Source of the DNA: Chara braunii
Lineage: Eukaryota; Streptophyta; Charophyceae; Charales; Characeae
NCBI GenBank assembly: GCA_003427395.1
Contig: BFEA01000182.1
Location: 1,203,166-1,235,005 of the forward strand
DNA: 31,840 nt
Direction of reading: 5' to 3'
Below the pieces are notes generated by a model, which saw only the letters and a list, made by a program, of their open reading frames with translations, did not search any database and was not told the origin of the DNA. Shown in pieces: positions 1 to 10,335 of this stretch (position 1 is its first letter; each line of letters starts with the position of its first letter). A program made the position numbers and the translations under genes.

Positions 1-122
1 GAGAGAGACAGAGACAGAGACAAAGATACAATGCACTATGAACAGCAAACACACAAGGAACCCGGCCTACAACGTCTTCGTTTATGGCTCCCACTTCCCA
101 ACCTCATCGTCACAAGTGTGGG

Positions 123-156
<34 letters not shown>

Positions 157-185
157 ATTGAAGGGAGGGAGAGAGAGAGAACGTG

Positions 186-220
<35 letters not shown>

Positions 221-229
221 TCAAATAGA

Positions 230-274
<45 letters not shown>

Positions 275-433
275 TGAAATGAGAGACAAAGACACTCTAT
301 TTATGGATGATTTTGACATCAATTATTATTCGTGGACATAGAAGTAATTGTTTGTTCGTGTTCCTGAGATAGCTAACGTCTTCGTATATGACTCCCACTT
401 CCCAACCTCATCGTCAGAACTGTAACAGAGAGG

Positions 434-488
<55 letters not shown>

Positions 489-641
489 GGAGAGAGATAT
501 GCAATGCAATATGAACAGCAAACACACAAGGAACCCCGCATGACGATGAGGTTGGGAAGTGGGTGCCACTTACACCAGAATATGCCTACAACGTCTTCGT
601 ATATGGCTCCCACTTCCCAACCTCATCGTCACAAGTGTGGG

Positions 642-715
<74 letters not shown>

Positions 716-915
716 CGGGTAATTGAAGGGAGGGGGAGAGAGAGAGAACGTATATGGCCCCGAAAGGGTAGTCACAGCTACCATGTATACATGATGTCCA
801 CTTCAACAATGTGTATGAGAGTGTCAGTGTACCGTCATTGTGTGTGTGTCCGGGGGAGGAGGAGTCACAAGCTTGGGAGGTGTGTATGTTCATCTCTTCT
901 TTGTTGTCTGGAATG
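1..915. repeat. Compound microsatellite block with duplicated spacer
   Basis: The block holds (GA)n tracts at about 124-153, 256-274, 449-482 and 642-706, (TA)n tracts at about 187-218 and 230-255, and a short GC tract at 434-448. A unique-looking spacer (AACGTCTTCGT.TATG.CTCCC followed by ACTTCCCAACCTCATCGTC) occurs three times, at about 71-111, 375-416 and 590-630. Two copies run into the same GA tract and a shared GTAATTGAAGGGAGG tail. A 22-bp perfect inverted repeat links 542-563 to 609-630. Open frames here encode Arg-Glu or Ser-Leu dipeptide runs and are not genes. Confidence 0.9.
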
Positions 916-1380
916 AGTGAGTCACGAAATTTATCGACCGGAATGCTCCCCTCTGCTCCAATGGGACACATGCATGCATGAATATGAATAAAGAGGTCTC
1001 CGACAGGCAAGCACCATAAATTCAAACACAACACCATCAAATTTCCAACACGATTCGTCACACCACTATCACTTTTTCATCACGATTTCCAACATAAAAT
1101 CCTGTGTTCAACTGTTGATAAACAGTTTACCAATACGTAGTTCAACCTTCCAAACGTAGTTCAACAGAATATGAACAAATTCTCAACAGTTTATCAACAC
1201 AAAGTTCAACTGTTTATCCTGTCACTTCATGTGGACTACATAAGTCACGCACGTTGGTTTCCTTCACTTCCTGTAGGCCATGGTGCATGTGTTAGGATAA
1301 ACAGTTGAAAAACAGTTTTTAAACGGTTGTTCGGGGGTGAGGCCCCATAATCAAAAAAAAAAAAAAACGGCAACAATTTT
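916..1380. other. Intergenic stretch with AACTGTTTAT-type inverted repeats
   Basis: No gene is seen. A 16-bp perfect inverted repeat pairs 1205-1220 (TTCAACTGTTTATCCT) with 1294-1309. A smaller hairpin, AACTGTT-gata-AACAGTT, lies at 1110-1127. Related AACAGTTTAT words recur around 1180-1200 and 1300-1330. A run of about 15 A follows at 1353-1367, just before the retrotransposon insertion point. The words may be remnants of a small transposon, but no target duplication was found. Confidence 0.5.
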
Positions 1381-1384
1381 CCGT
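1381..1384. repeat. Left target-site duplication candidate (CCGT)
   Basis: CCGT directly precedes the TG start of the 5' LTR and is repeated at 24784-24787 directly after the CA end of the 3' LTR. Ty3/gypsy elements usually make 5-bp duplications. Here only four bases match, so the call depends on the exact LTR boundary. Confidence 0.55.
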
Positions 1385-1404
1385 TGAACACAAAAGCAGA
1401 GAGA

Positions 1405-1413
1405 TATATAAAG
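1405..1413 (+). promoter_or_regulatory. TATA-like box near the LTR start
   Basis: TATATAAAG lies about 20 bp inside the 5' LTR and is conserved in the 3' LTR at 21507-21515. If it is the LTR promoter, U3 would be only about 50 bp and nearly all of the LTR, hairpin array included, would be transcribed as R/U5. Other AT-rich candidates exist (about 3629-3640), so this assignment is inference. Confidence 0.35.
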
Positions 1414-1436
1414 CTTGGTTATTTCTCTTTCTAAGC

Positions 1437-2360
1437 ATAAGCTGATATTTGGATCGGAATCCTCATAAGTTGAGGTGGCCTGACCACTCGTCTTAAGACA
1501 GAAAAGGATTGTAACTCTACTTATTGAATGTAGTTGTGTTGCGGAGGCTGAGCGAACGCATAAGTTGCGGGATGTCCGGTGAAACGCGCTTGTTGCTTGT
1601 TCAGGCGGGCTAGACTACTCATAAGTTGAGTAGCCTAGTTCTACGTTATACGTCATCGTATGGGCTGGCTAGACACATCATAAGTTGGTGTGTCCCAGTC
1701 ATATGTCTTTCATCGTTTGTTTAGGCAGAGGTTGGACCCCTCATGAGTTGAGATCGCCCAGTTATTTGTGTATGCCGAAAATTTAGGCTGACCAGCCTCA
1801 CCATAAGTTGGTGCGGCTCGGCCATACGCCTTATGTCACTCGTTCAGGAAGAGGTTAATCACATCATAAGTTGGTGTGGTGAGTTCTATGCCTTATGTTT
1901 ATTCGTTGAACATGGTTGTATTGCAAAGGTTGGGCGAACGCATAAGTTGCGGGTTGTTTGGTTATTCGGGCGTGGTTTTGTCTAGGCTGGGCTTGACGAC
2001 TCATAAGTTGGGTAGCCCGGTTTTACGCCATATGTCGCTGTTTGGGCTGGCTAGGCACATCATAAGTTGGTGTGTTCTAGTTATATGCCTTTTGTCGTTG
2101 TTCAGGCTAAGGCTGGACCGTCATAAGTTGAGGAGTTCAGTTCTTTACGTATGTCGAGCGTTCAGGGTGACCAGCCTCACCATAAGTTGGTGCGGCTCGG
2201 TCGTACGCCTTATGTCAATCATCTAGGCAGAAACTGGTCACACTATAAGTTGGTGTGATTTGGTTTTATGCCCTACATATACTTGCACTACCAGACTAGG
2301 ACACCATAAGTTGGTGTGACCTAGTTATATAAACGGGCAGGTCAGTCATATCCATAAGTT
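1437..2360 (+). repeat. Hairpin array with constant ATAAGTT loop (5' LTR copy, 16 units)
   Basis: Loops start at 1437 (ATAAGCT), 1465, 1560, 1621, 1680, 1743 (ATGAGTT), 1803, 1866, 1942, 2003, 2062, 2123, 2182, 2245, 2306 and 2354. The main spacing is 59-63 bp. Each loop is flanked by complementary arms that differ between units: CCTC/GAGG (1465), CGC/GCG (1560), CTACTC/GAGTAG with an outer CTAG/CTAG (1621), GACACATC/GGTGTGTC (1680), GCCtCACC/GGTGcGGC (1803), ATCACATC/GGTGTGGT (1866), GGTCACACT/GGTGTGATT (2245), and ACACC/GGTGT with outer CTAGG/CCTAG (2306). Several pairs are G-T wobbles. A six-unit set repeats with a 379-382 bp period (1560-1866 against 1942-2245). No protein is encoded. Confidence 0.9.
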
Positions 2361-3918
2361 GGGTTGGCTGGTCTTATGTCTTATGTAAGGAGAGGTAAAA
2401 AGGAATAACAAGGGTTTTTGAACGAACTATGCGACCTGGAAAGGAACCTCAGGGTTGGCGAGAGATGTTGTCACACTCACATGTGTATGTTTTTGGGGCT
2501 ATCTCTGGGGACTTCTCTTTTAGTAGGTTAGTTGCCTTAGATGCTCGCTGAGTGTTGGAGCTATAGGTAGGAGAGATGGATGATGGGAGGGAAACTTGAG
2601 ATAATATAGGACTGACCTTACTAGGAGTTAGGATCGGTGTTAGCTCCCGATGCCATCCTCTAGAAGGGATCATGTAGACTATCTCTGGTTCTAACTATCA
2701 GGTAAGTGTCGGAAGTTGGTCCCAGGTATAGTTGTGTTTTGTCTTTGCATTTTCAGCTTTGTATGATTCTTGGCAGTCTCTTGTTCCTACGGGAAGCGCT
2801 GCTGAAATGTTTACAAATCGGAAGGAGTTAGTCATTTTTTGACACCTGAAAATTATGAAAAGACACTTTTCCTACGGGAAGCGTTGCCGAAATTTTGTAA
2901 AGTTTTGAGAGTTAGATTATTTTTTGCTAGGAAGAATTTGGCAATTATTCCTGTCTAGGGGAGATGTTGCCGGGATTTTCAGGAGTTTCTGGAAATTATT
3001 GGAAGAAGGTGAGGAAGAAAGTTAGTAATGGAGTTAGCACTCGACATGGAGCATGTTCTACTTGAAACATAGTATTGGTCCGATTTGGTCTGAACTGTGA
3101 TGCATGTCTACTAATTTGACGAAGGCTTAATTTGTTCGGCCTGACCCTACGAAGGATCACGTTTTTGTTATCTTTTGATAACAGGTCGGTTTACGACGCA
3201 ACTTCCCTGCTTATGCATCTCAACCTAAGGCCTTGGCTCTTGTGGGTTTCTTTGTTTCTTGGGTTTTTTTTAAACTTAGTACCTTTATTGAGGGATGGTG
3301 GAAATTGGTTGGGCTTGTATGCATGAGGCAGGGTGTGAGTCGCAGAAAGCAGTGAAGTTGACTCCCTTAGTGTGTGTGATGTTGTTGTTTGAACTCTTTG
3401 CGATTGCAGGTATACTTATAAGATTTCTTGAATTGATCTTAGTGATAATCTGAATATTGTGTGAATGCGGATGTACAAGCCACACAACTGTTGTGAGAGT
3501 GATCGTCTCATACCATGCAAAACATCTGCTTGACTGTTTGAAGTACTCTTGCTTAGCATAACTATAATGGTTGTGAGGAGTCCCATTGCGATTGTGAGAA
3601 GTGATCATCACATACCTATTCCTTACTTTATATATATACACATACCTATGTTTGGGTGTTCGCGTGTCCTGAGCAGCTTACGCTTAAGGGTTTCAATGGG
3701 GTCCACACTGAAAAGGAAAAACAAAAACCTTTATTGTGGTATGCTTCTTAAAAAGATTTCTTAGTCGAACGTTAGTCCTGGGCCTGGATTCGAGGTCCTT
3801 CTCCAGAACATTCCAGGTCCTAGACTCTGCATGGAAGGGATCACCTCCCGCGCAGAGCCTAATTGTCCTGTCCACCGAGACACTCAGCCTAAAGGTCGGA
3901 GTTCCTTCAGACGTGCAA

Positions 3919-3946
3919 TATCGTGAAGGGGTGGACCTTCACGATA
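3919..3946. other. 11-bp perfect hairpin in the LTR
   Basis: TATCGTGAAGG (3919-3929) pairs with CCTTCACGATA (3936-3946) around a 6-nt loop, GGTGGA. The same hairpin is intact in the 3' LTR at 24070-24097 although neighbouring bases differ. Role unknown; it could be an LTR transcript structure or a DNA-binding palindrome. Confidence 0.75.
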
Positions 3947-4636
3947 CTTCGAGTTTGACACGTGAGTGTCATAAGCGGTACTCGAACCCACGAGGAACCG
4001 CATGATTATGGGCACTACATAATACTCCATCGTTGCGACTGAGTGCATAAGCTTGCATTGCTGGTCGATATGAGAAAGGTTTAGCGCTCGCACAGTTTTA
4101 TGTTGAGTCTCGCGCGCGACGCCTAACCGATTGTTGTGCTAAAAGGTTATGGGTCGGACACTAAAGGGACTAGGAGAGTTTTGTTTTTGTGTGTGTATTG
4201 TAATTTTATTGTGGTGTATCGTGTGGTGAGTGGATTGCGTCCTAGTCGACCGACGACGAGTCGTGCTTGGGACCTCAGCCCCCCAATGCGCTGATTCGCG
4301 TGCGGGTCCGATTGAGGGGCGTTGACCGCACGTGCCCCCTTTGCTACAGCGAACAAGAAACGCCCTCAGTCGGGCCACCTCAGTGATTGCATACGAAAAG
4401 CCTTCGCATGTGGTTCGATAGCTCGACAGGGATACGCCCACCCAAGGGATGGTGACAGCTCCCGCGGGTGAAGGAAATGCGTGCCTCGTTTGACCCTATC
4501 CTGTCGTAGAGGCTCGCGAGAGGTACGGCTGGCGCACTCGGCTGGAGAGGCAAACCGCGTTCTACGATGAAATTCTGCAAAATCCTGCGTGACGCGGCCG
4601 GGAGGGTCCCCTTGAGGGACCGATGCGCCGGACAGG

Positions 4637-4654
4637 TGGCGCCGTTGCAAGGGA
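4637..4654 (+). other. Primer-binding site, tRNA-Asp type
   Basis: TGGCGCCGTTGC followed by AAGGG starts two bases after the 5' LTR. It matches the complement of the 3' end of plant tRNA-Asp (which ends ...GGCAACGGCGCCA) for 12 bases and then again over GGG. The same PBS type is known from plant Athila elements. The two-base gap between LTR and PBS is normal for gypsy elements. Confidence 0.85.
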
Positions 4655-4999
4655 TCTCGGCTGCCTACCAGGGTCCTTAAGTGAACGAACCAAGGTTAAG
4701 TGCAGGCTGATGGTCCAGGCAAAACGACAAACCTTATATTACATAAGGGAGGCGTATATGGTATATAAGTCATGATACTGACGATAATGTATGCAATAAG
4801 AGTATAAGATCATGACTATGATTGAGAGTATGCCTATGTTCCTTGGTAAGTAGTAATAGGTTAGTAGAAAATGATGTAATTGTGACTAATAAGAAAAAAA
4901 GTATGATAGATTATGACTTAGGTAAAGCACGTAGAGAGTTACTGAATTGTTAATGGGCTATCCTTCTAATTCTCAACAGGTTTAAGAAGGGAGATAGTG
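4655..4999 (+). other. Untranslated leader of the retrotransposon
   Basis: About 345 bp between PBS and gag. It turns AT-rich after about 4725 and has no open frame of note. A splice donor or packaging signal could lie here, but none stands out. Confidence 0.6.
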
Positions 5000-6458
5000 A
5001 TGTCGAATGCGGACGAAATTGAGCGAGGTCCGACAGCTAAGCCTGAGGATATTGTTAAGGCAATAGAAAAGAGAGAACTGGCAAGGCTACAGATACCCAA
5101 GGTCGACATCTCTCATTTCAAAGGAGAGAGGGTGTCTAAGTGGCTCGAGTTGTTCGAGCAGGTCACTAGTGAGGCATCTGAGGCAGACAAGTTCAAATTG
5201 TTACCCAAATACGTTTGGTGTGAAATCCGACCTGAGATAATGAAGGTGGCTGTTGGTGCAGCAGGAGTTTGGGCAAGTTTTAAAGAAGAAATGCAAAGGC
5301 GTTTCAAGTTCGGGGATGATCTGCTGACGAAACGAGACATGAAAATGCTACATCGAAATGAGTTCACCACAGTGAGCGCGTTCGCAACAGCCTTCGAAAA
5401 GATGGCGAGGAAAGTTCCTGGCATGACAGAAGAGGAACAATGTGCGACTTTCCCGGGACACTTTATGAACTTTGAAGCCTCGGTGCTAACAAAGAGAGGC
5501 GCCCCAGGAAAAAAACTCACTTGGGCCACAATAAAAGAAAGTGTAAGAGATGAGGAATTGAACCAAGGAGACCTCTTCCAAATGAGGCAGGCAAGAAAGA
5601 AGAGAAAGGTCATGGACGTCACGGCATGTGGCGACCAGGACCTTAAGAAAGTCGTACAGGAGGTAGTGGCCCAACTTGAAGCCACGAAAGAGGCGAATGC
5701 TGCGAAAAGGGTAATGTCAGTAACGCAGTCCACGGAAGAGCGAAAAAAACGGTGGTACAAAAAGAAGAAGAAGAAGAAGAAGAAGAAGAGCCTGAGCCTC
5801 AGAGGCTAACGAAGGCTCAAAGAAAGGCCAGAAATCTGGCTCAAGGAGGGCAAGGCTCAGGAAGGGGCCTAGGTTCGCAGGCAACGGTGATGCCATCACC
5901 TGAGTCACATGGCCAGGTTGGGGTGGTGATGCCCACACAAGCTGGGCAAGCACCCTACGGGCCGTGGCTGGGTTATGAACCTCCGGGTCCCTGGCCTGGG
6001 TATAATCCATATGTACCACAACCAGTAAGTGGACAACATGGACCCTGTACAGGAGCCCATTAAGTATGGCTTCTTGTGGGTGTCCAAGACCCCAATCTCA
6101 ACAAATGAGTCAGCCAAATCAACATCCAAGCCAGCCACAACAGTCGGCGCCGCAAGGGTCACAAGGGAATCAAGGCGGTAGACGCGGGCAAAATCAAGGA
6201 TGGGGCCGAGGGCGAGGAAATGGTGGCCGCAGAGGCGGTGGAAGAGCAAATGGAAGTGGTAACTCCAGCGGAGGAGGAAACGGGGATTGAAATGCGTCAG
6301 GAAGTCAAGGTGGTCAAAAAGTTGGGCGAGGTTTTGGTAGAGGACGGATAGATTGGTGGAATGCGATTTGTTGGCACTGTGGGCAGAAAGACCATACGAT
6401 TAAGTTCTGCCATGTTCGCAGAAATGACGGGGATGAAGGGTTGATTAGCGAATTATGA
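5000..6458 (+). pseudogene. gag (first), capsid plus CCHC zinc knuckle, frameshifted
   Basis: Gag would form the capsid-like particle that packages element RNA. The frame starts at ATG 5000. Its first ~200 codons have the gypsy Gag pattern, an early KVDISHFKGERVSKWLELFE segment followed by a helical acidic/basic capsid-like region. A Lys/Glu-rich stretch follows. At the AAG repeat (about 5760-5790) the frame moves by one base, continuing from about 5752 as a Gln/Gly/Pro-rich segment. A second shift occurs near 6060 and a TGA lies at 6288-6290. The nucleocapsid knuckle CWHCGQKDHTIKFC (CX2CX4HX4C) is at 6369-6410 and the frame closes at 6456. About 480 codons in total. The shifts make it a pseudogene; shift one sits in a slippery microsatellite, so sequencing error there is possible. 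Confidence 0.82.
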
Positions 6459-8170
6459 TAGCGATAAATACGATAAGTTTTGCTACTACATTGACCATAA
6501 GACTCCTGGAGGGACAAGAAAGGAGGCCTTGCGACAAGCCGAGGCCGACATGCCACCCGCTCCTCCGGCTATGTTCCGGATTTGGCAAGAAGAGGAGGTC
6601 CGCCCTGATGTGAGGGTGGAAGAAATAGAAGAGAATGAGGAGGTAGAGCAGGAGAGAAAAGCTGGTACTGTGAAGGAAGAGCCTATTGTGATAGAGTCGG
6701 ACGATGAGGAGGAAAGAGGCGGTTGGATTGAGGCGAGAAGGACGATGGAAAAAATGGAGGATTTGGTGGCAAAGATAGGAAGATATCAAGATAAATTGAC
6801 CAGTATGTGTGAGGAGGTCAGAGAATGGAAAGGTAAAAGACCGCTAGTATATCTCTACGATATGGGTCCAGGAGCGCAAGAAGGACCTGGGAACTTACCA
6901 AGTGTGACGACTTCAGGACCGACGCCTCGATCTGGGATGGCCTTTAGGCCACCGTCAAGGTGGGGAAGGGCACCCGAGGCAGTCAGGACAAGAGCTAAGG
7001 GGTCGGTGAGCTCTGATGAGCCAACGAAAGATGTTCCTGAGCCTAGTGGGGAGAAAGGGACTGTGGACATCCCAGAGGATAAGGATGAAGAGGATGAGAG
7101 GTTAAGGAGAGAAGAGGATAAGAGAGTTGAGCAGAGGGTCAAAAAGAGAGGTATTAAGGCTGCCACGAACATGGTTCCAGAAGGGAAGAAGAAAAAGTAC
7201 ACTGTCCGGGTGGAAGAAGGGTATGATGTGGAGAAAATGATGGACAGGATCCTTGAGGGTCATAATCACCTTATGAACCTGAAGGATGTTTTGGCCTCAG
7301 CCCCAAGGTTTTGAGACGAGCTCAAAGCTCGTTTGTCCAGGAAGATGGTGGTTAGCTTGCGACTATGAGCAATAATCCCCAAAGAAACAAAATGGGCAGA
7401 AACCGACACGAAAATGGATTGGAAGTCTTTCGCATGTGGGTGCTTGGATGTGATAGTGAAAGGGAAAATGTGCACGACAATGATGGATACTGACGCGGAA
7501 ATGAACCTCATAAAGGAGGAGCATGTCGTGCGATTAGCAATGGAGATTGATCGCTCCGACAATGGGGTTCTAATGAGAGCGAATGGTCATTCAGTGTTCG
7601 TGGGGACTGCATCGAGAGTTATTTTGGAAATTGGGAAAGTGAAGGTAAGAAGTTGTTTCTTTATAATGCATGATATCGATCATCCCATCCTATTAGGCCA
7701 ATTTTTCTTGAGCAGAAGAGAGATCTTCAGGCTTAACAAGCATGATGGGACAATGTTCCTCGTTTTATGTGACCCAGTGTGTGACAACTATGAGGTTATC
7801 ACATGCAGAAATACAGGGCCGGGAAGTATAAGGAACCGGCCTAATCCTGACTCTTTCACGATCGAAGAGTTAGAAGAAGACAGAAGGAGGTTGGGAAGGC
7901 ATGAGTTTGAAGGGGAGAGACATCCGGAAGCGTTGACCCTTAGCTTAGCAAGTATAAATGATGCAATGGACATTGTGTCGACCTACGAGATGGAGGACCC
8001 AGAGGCTGTAGAGGCCCTAAAAGAAAGGTAATGGAACAAATGGGAGAAGGAGAAGCGGAGTTGGTATATCGAGTGTCCGAAAGGGTAGGAGGAGCAGCAG
8101 GAACTCAACCCCAAAGTGCAACTCGGCCTTTTTTAGGGGTAGGCTCAAGCAAGGGTCACAAAGACGGTAC
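6445..8170 (+). pseudogene. Gag-Pol linker and aspartic protease
   Basis: The frame opens one base out of register with gag near 6445. About 250 codons of charged linker follow (an acidic E/D-rich stretch, then KKRGIKAATNM), with TGA stops at 7312-7314 and 7366-7368. The protease spans about 7414-7760. The active-site region reads TMMDTDAEMNLI (7486-7497 for DTDA), where retroviral-type proteases have D-T/S-G; glycine is replaced by aspartate. HPILLGQFFL later matches the usual hydrophobic-hydrophobic-Gly flap/dimer motif. A TAA ends the frame at 8029; coding resemblance continues in another frame to about 8165, where a second shift leads into RT. The enzyme would cleave Gag-Pol; this copy should be inactive. 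Confidence 0.78.
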
Positions 8171-10335
8171 AAAAAGGTAGATAAAAAATGTCGCCCTGTT
8201 CTTGTGCTCGTGACAGAGGAACAAGATGTTTATTACGAAAGACGAGAGTTGATACGGCAAATGCGAAAAAAAGCAAAGAATGGACCATGTCGTATCAATC
8301 AGGAAACGGAGGAAGCGCTAATAATAGGAGAGTCTGAGTTTCTTACAGCGCAAGAAAGACAGTTGATGGTGGATACCATAAGAGGAAGACATACTACATA
8401 TACCTTCAATGATGACGAACGTAGCCGTCTTGATGTTGACAAGATTCCGATGATTCGGATACATACCATGCGACATGAGCCTTGGAACCTGCGAGGTGCG
8501 CGATATCCCAATCCGACTGATGAAGAAAAAATGGCAAAGTACCTTGATAGGAAGATCCGCACGCATGTATCAGACTACTCGAGTAAACCATATGCATCCC
8601 CTTGGTTTTGCTTTATCAAACCCAATAGAACTTTGCGATGGGTACATGATTTACAGCAAGTAAATGTTGTGACTGTAAGGGACGTAGGTGGTCTGTCGAA
8701 TGTTGATGCACGTTTGGAAGCCTGCGCAGGACGATCTATAATTTCACTTATAGATTTATATTCTGGTTACGACCAGTTTCCTGTTTTCCCGTCGGACAGA
8801 CCTATGACGGAAATGCATACTTATCGGGGTCTGATCCATATGAATGTCGCACCACAAGGGTGGACGAATGCGATCGAGATGGTTCAGAGACATATGGTAA
8901 GGGTTATGCAACTAGTAAGTCCTCATATTACACAGTCGTATATTGATGGTCTGATTGTGAAAGAGTCAAAGGAAAAGAATGAGCAGGAGGTAAAGTCTAG
9001 GATTAGACAATTTGTCTAGGACCATGTGCAAGATCTATGCAAGGTCCTAGGTTTCCTAAAAGAGCATAACCTCACTTTGAGTGGGTCGAAATCTAGGCAT
9101 TGTATGTGCGAAGCGACAATCTTAGGGTTTGTGTACGATGAGAGGGGTCGTTGGGCGGACACTAAGAAGACCAATAAGATTCTCGAGAGGCTGACACCAT
9201 TCAGGACTATCACGGAAATAAGAAGCTTCCTGGGAACGTGTGTTTTTTTGAGGGTGTTTATTAAGGGGTTTGCGGCAAAAATGAAGCAATTGAGAAAGCT
9301 TGTGCGTCAAGGTCAAGACTGAGAATGGAAAGATAAGCAGAATTCGGTAATTAAGGGCCTAAAGAAAGAGTTTGAGGAAGGGGGTTTAGTGTCGGGGGTA
9401 CCGGATGATGCCGCCACGCTAACAAGGTCTTTTATTGTGGAGACTGATACTGGACTAACTGCATTGGGAGGTGTATTGATTTAGAAAGATTGTAAAGGAG
9501 AAGAATGGCCTTTGAGATTTGAAAGTCGAACGTTTAACACAACTGAGAGAAATTACTCCGAGTTTAAGCGGGAGACTTTGACAGTTCTTCATTGCCTACG
9601 AATTTTCAGAAATTACCTCTTCGGCAGAAGGTTCGTCCTAAGAGTTGACCCGACTGCTCTGGCTGGTTCGCTTAAGAATTTCGCTCCTTTGGATCCAACT
9701 ACTGTCAGATGGCTAACGTATATCTAGATGTTTGATTTCGAGTTGGAGCGTATTCCTCGGAATAAAAATAGGGCATATGGGTTAAGTCGCGTCGACTGGG
9801 ATAAGAGTTACAAAGGGGTAGTCGAAGATACTCCGCCAGTCGATGGATTTCTGGAAAAGGAAGAGGATGTAAGACTCCGCATTAACTGTTGGTCGCTGGC
9901 CGTGGGTGAAAATATTACTCTTGCACGACCTGTATGGCTTGCACCTCCAAGTCATGTACGATGGCCGGACATAGTCATCAAGCCGTATATTGAAGAAGAT
10001 TCATGGAGGACGCCAGAAGTAAAATCGATGATGAATTTGGCCCTGGCAAACAAGTACCAGTTGCGGGAGGATCTGGTCACATTGGAGAACACACCCCAAC
10101 AGGTGGAAAAACATGAACGATTAGTAGGTGGAATGTACCTTCTGACAAACTCGCTGCTTCATGATGAAGTTGTTAGGATTGAGGAGGAAAGGCAAAATAG
10201 GGAAGAGAATGGGGTCCACGAAAGAGAGGATGACGAGTTTGAAGATGGAGAGATAAAAAAGACATTTCACGTAGAAGAGTATAATTGAGTATATCTGGAA
10301 CTGGGGATGCTCCTTTCATGTGAAATGAGAAAAAA
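8171..10335 (+). pseudogene. Reverse transcriptase and RNase H domains of pol
   Basis: The RT copies element RNA into DNA and RNase H removes the RNA. Motifs in order: LRWVHDLQQVN; SLIDLYSGYDQ with the first catalytic Asp at 8753; APQGWTNA; and YIDG at 8939-8950, where the family has YxDD, so one metal-binding Asp is lost. Then GFVYDERGRWADTKKT and the thumb segment ITEIRSFLGTCVFLRVFIKG. RNase H shows ETDTG (Asp at 9446), YSEFKRETLTVLHCLR, RVDPTALAGSLKN and a diverged NRAYGLSRVDW, where NRADxLSR is expected. In-frame stops lie at 9017, 9320, 9482, 9725 and 10286, all in one frame. A +1/-1 shift in the A-run at about 10330 joins the integrase frame. The assignment is secure; activity is ruled out by both motifs and stops. 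Confidence 0.92.

Larger units (their letters stand above)
1385..4634 (+). repeat. 5' LTR
   Basis: The copy begins TGAACACAAAAGCAGAGAG and ends GATGCGCCGGACA. It aligns along its length with 21485-24783. Indels separate the two: the 5' copy lacks about 21 bp after the GGTCGGAG at about 3895-3902 that the 3' copy has at about 24030-24050, and lacks about 35 bp near 3270 that the 3' copy has near 23365-23400. Inside, in order: a TATA-like box, a 16-unit hairpin array, a degenerate repeat of about 90 bp starting CTACGGGAAGCG (about 2787, 2872, diverged at 2957), a TGTTATC/GATAACA hairpin at 3166-3183, an 11-bp hairpin at 3919-3946, and a GC-rich 3' end. The frames inside are short and not conserved between the two LTRs. 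Confidence 0.9.

Noticed and set aside
31-1061. Long frames over GA/CT tracts (Arg-Glu or Ser-Leu repeats) on both strands
   Set aside because: They are translations of microsatellites; open frames arise because GA/CT repeats contain no stop codons.
1320-1370. Poly(A) insertion just before the retrotransposon (AAACGG at 1319 and after the A-run)
   Set aside because: The candidate direct repeat is only about six bases and includes A from the run; not enough for a target duplication.
1876-2226. 116-codon frame across the hairpin array (and a 135-codon one at 21923-22330)
   Set aside because: The array repeats in multiples that avoid stops by chance. The protein has no domain, and the two LTR copies do not keep the same start or length.
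5113-5760. 215-codon minus-strand frame opposite gag
   Set aside because: It is the complement of the real gag frame; no motif and no independent support.
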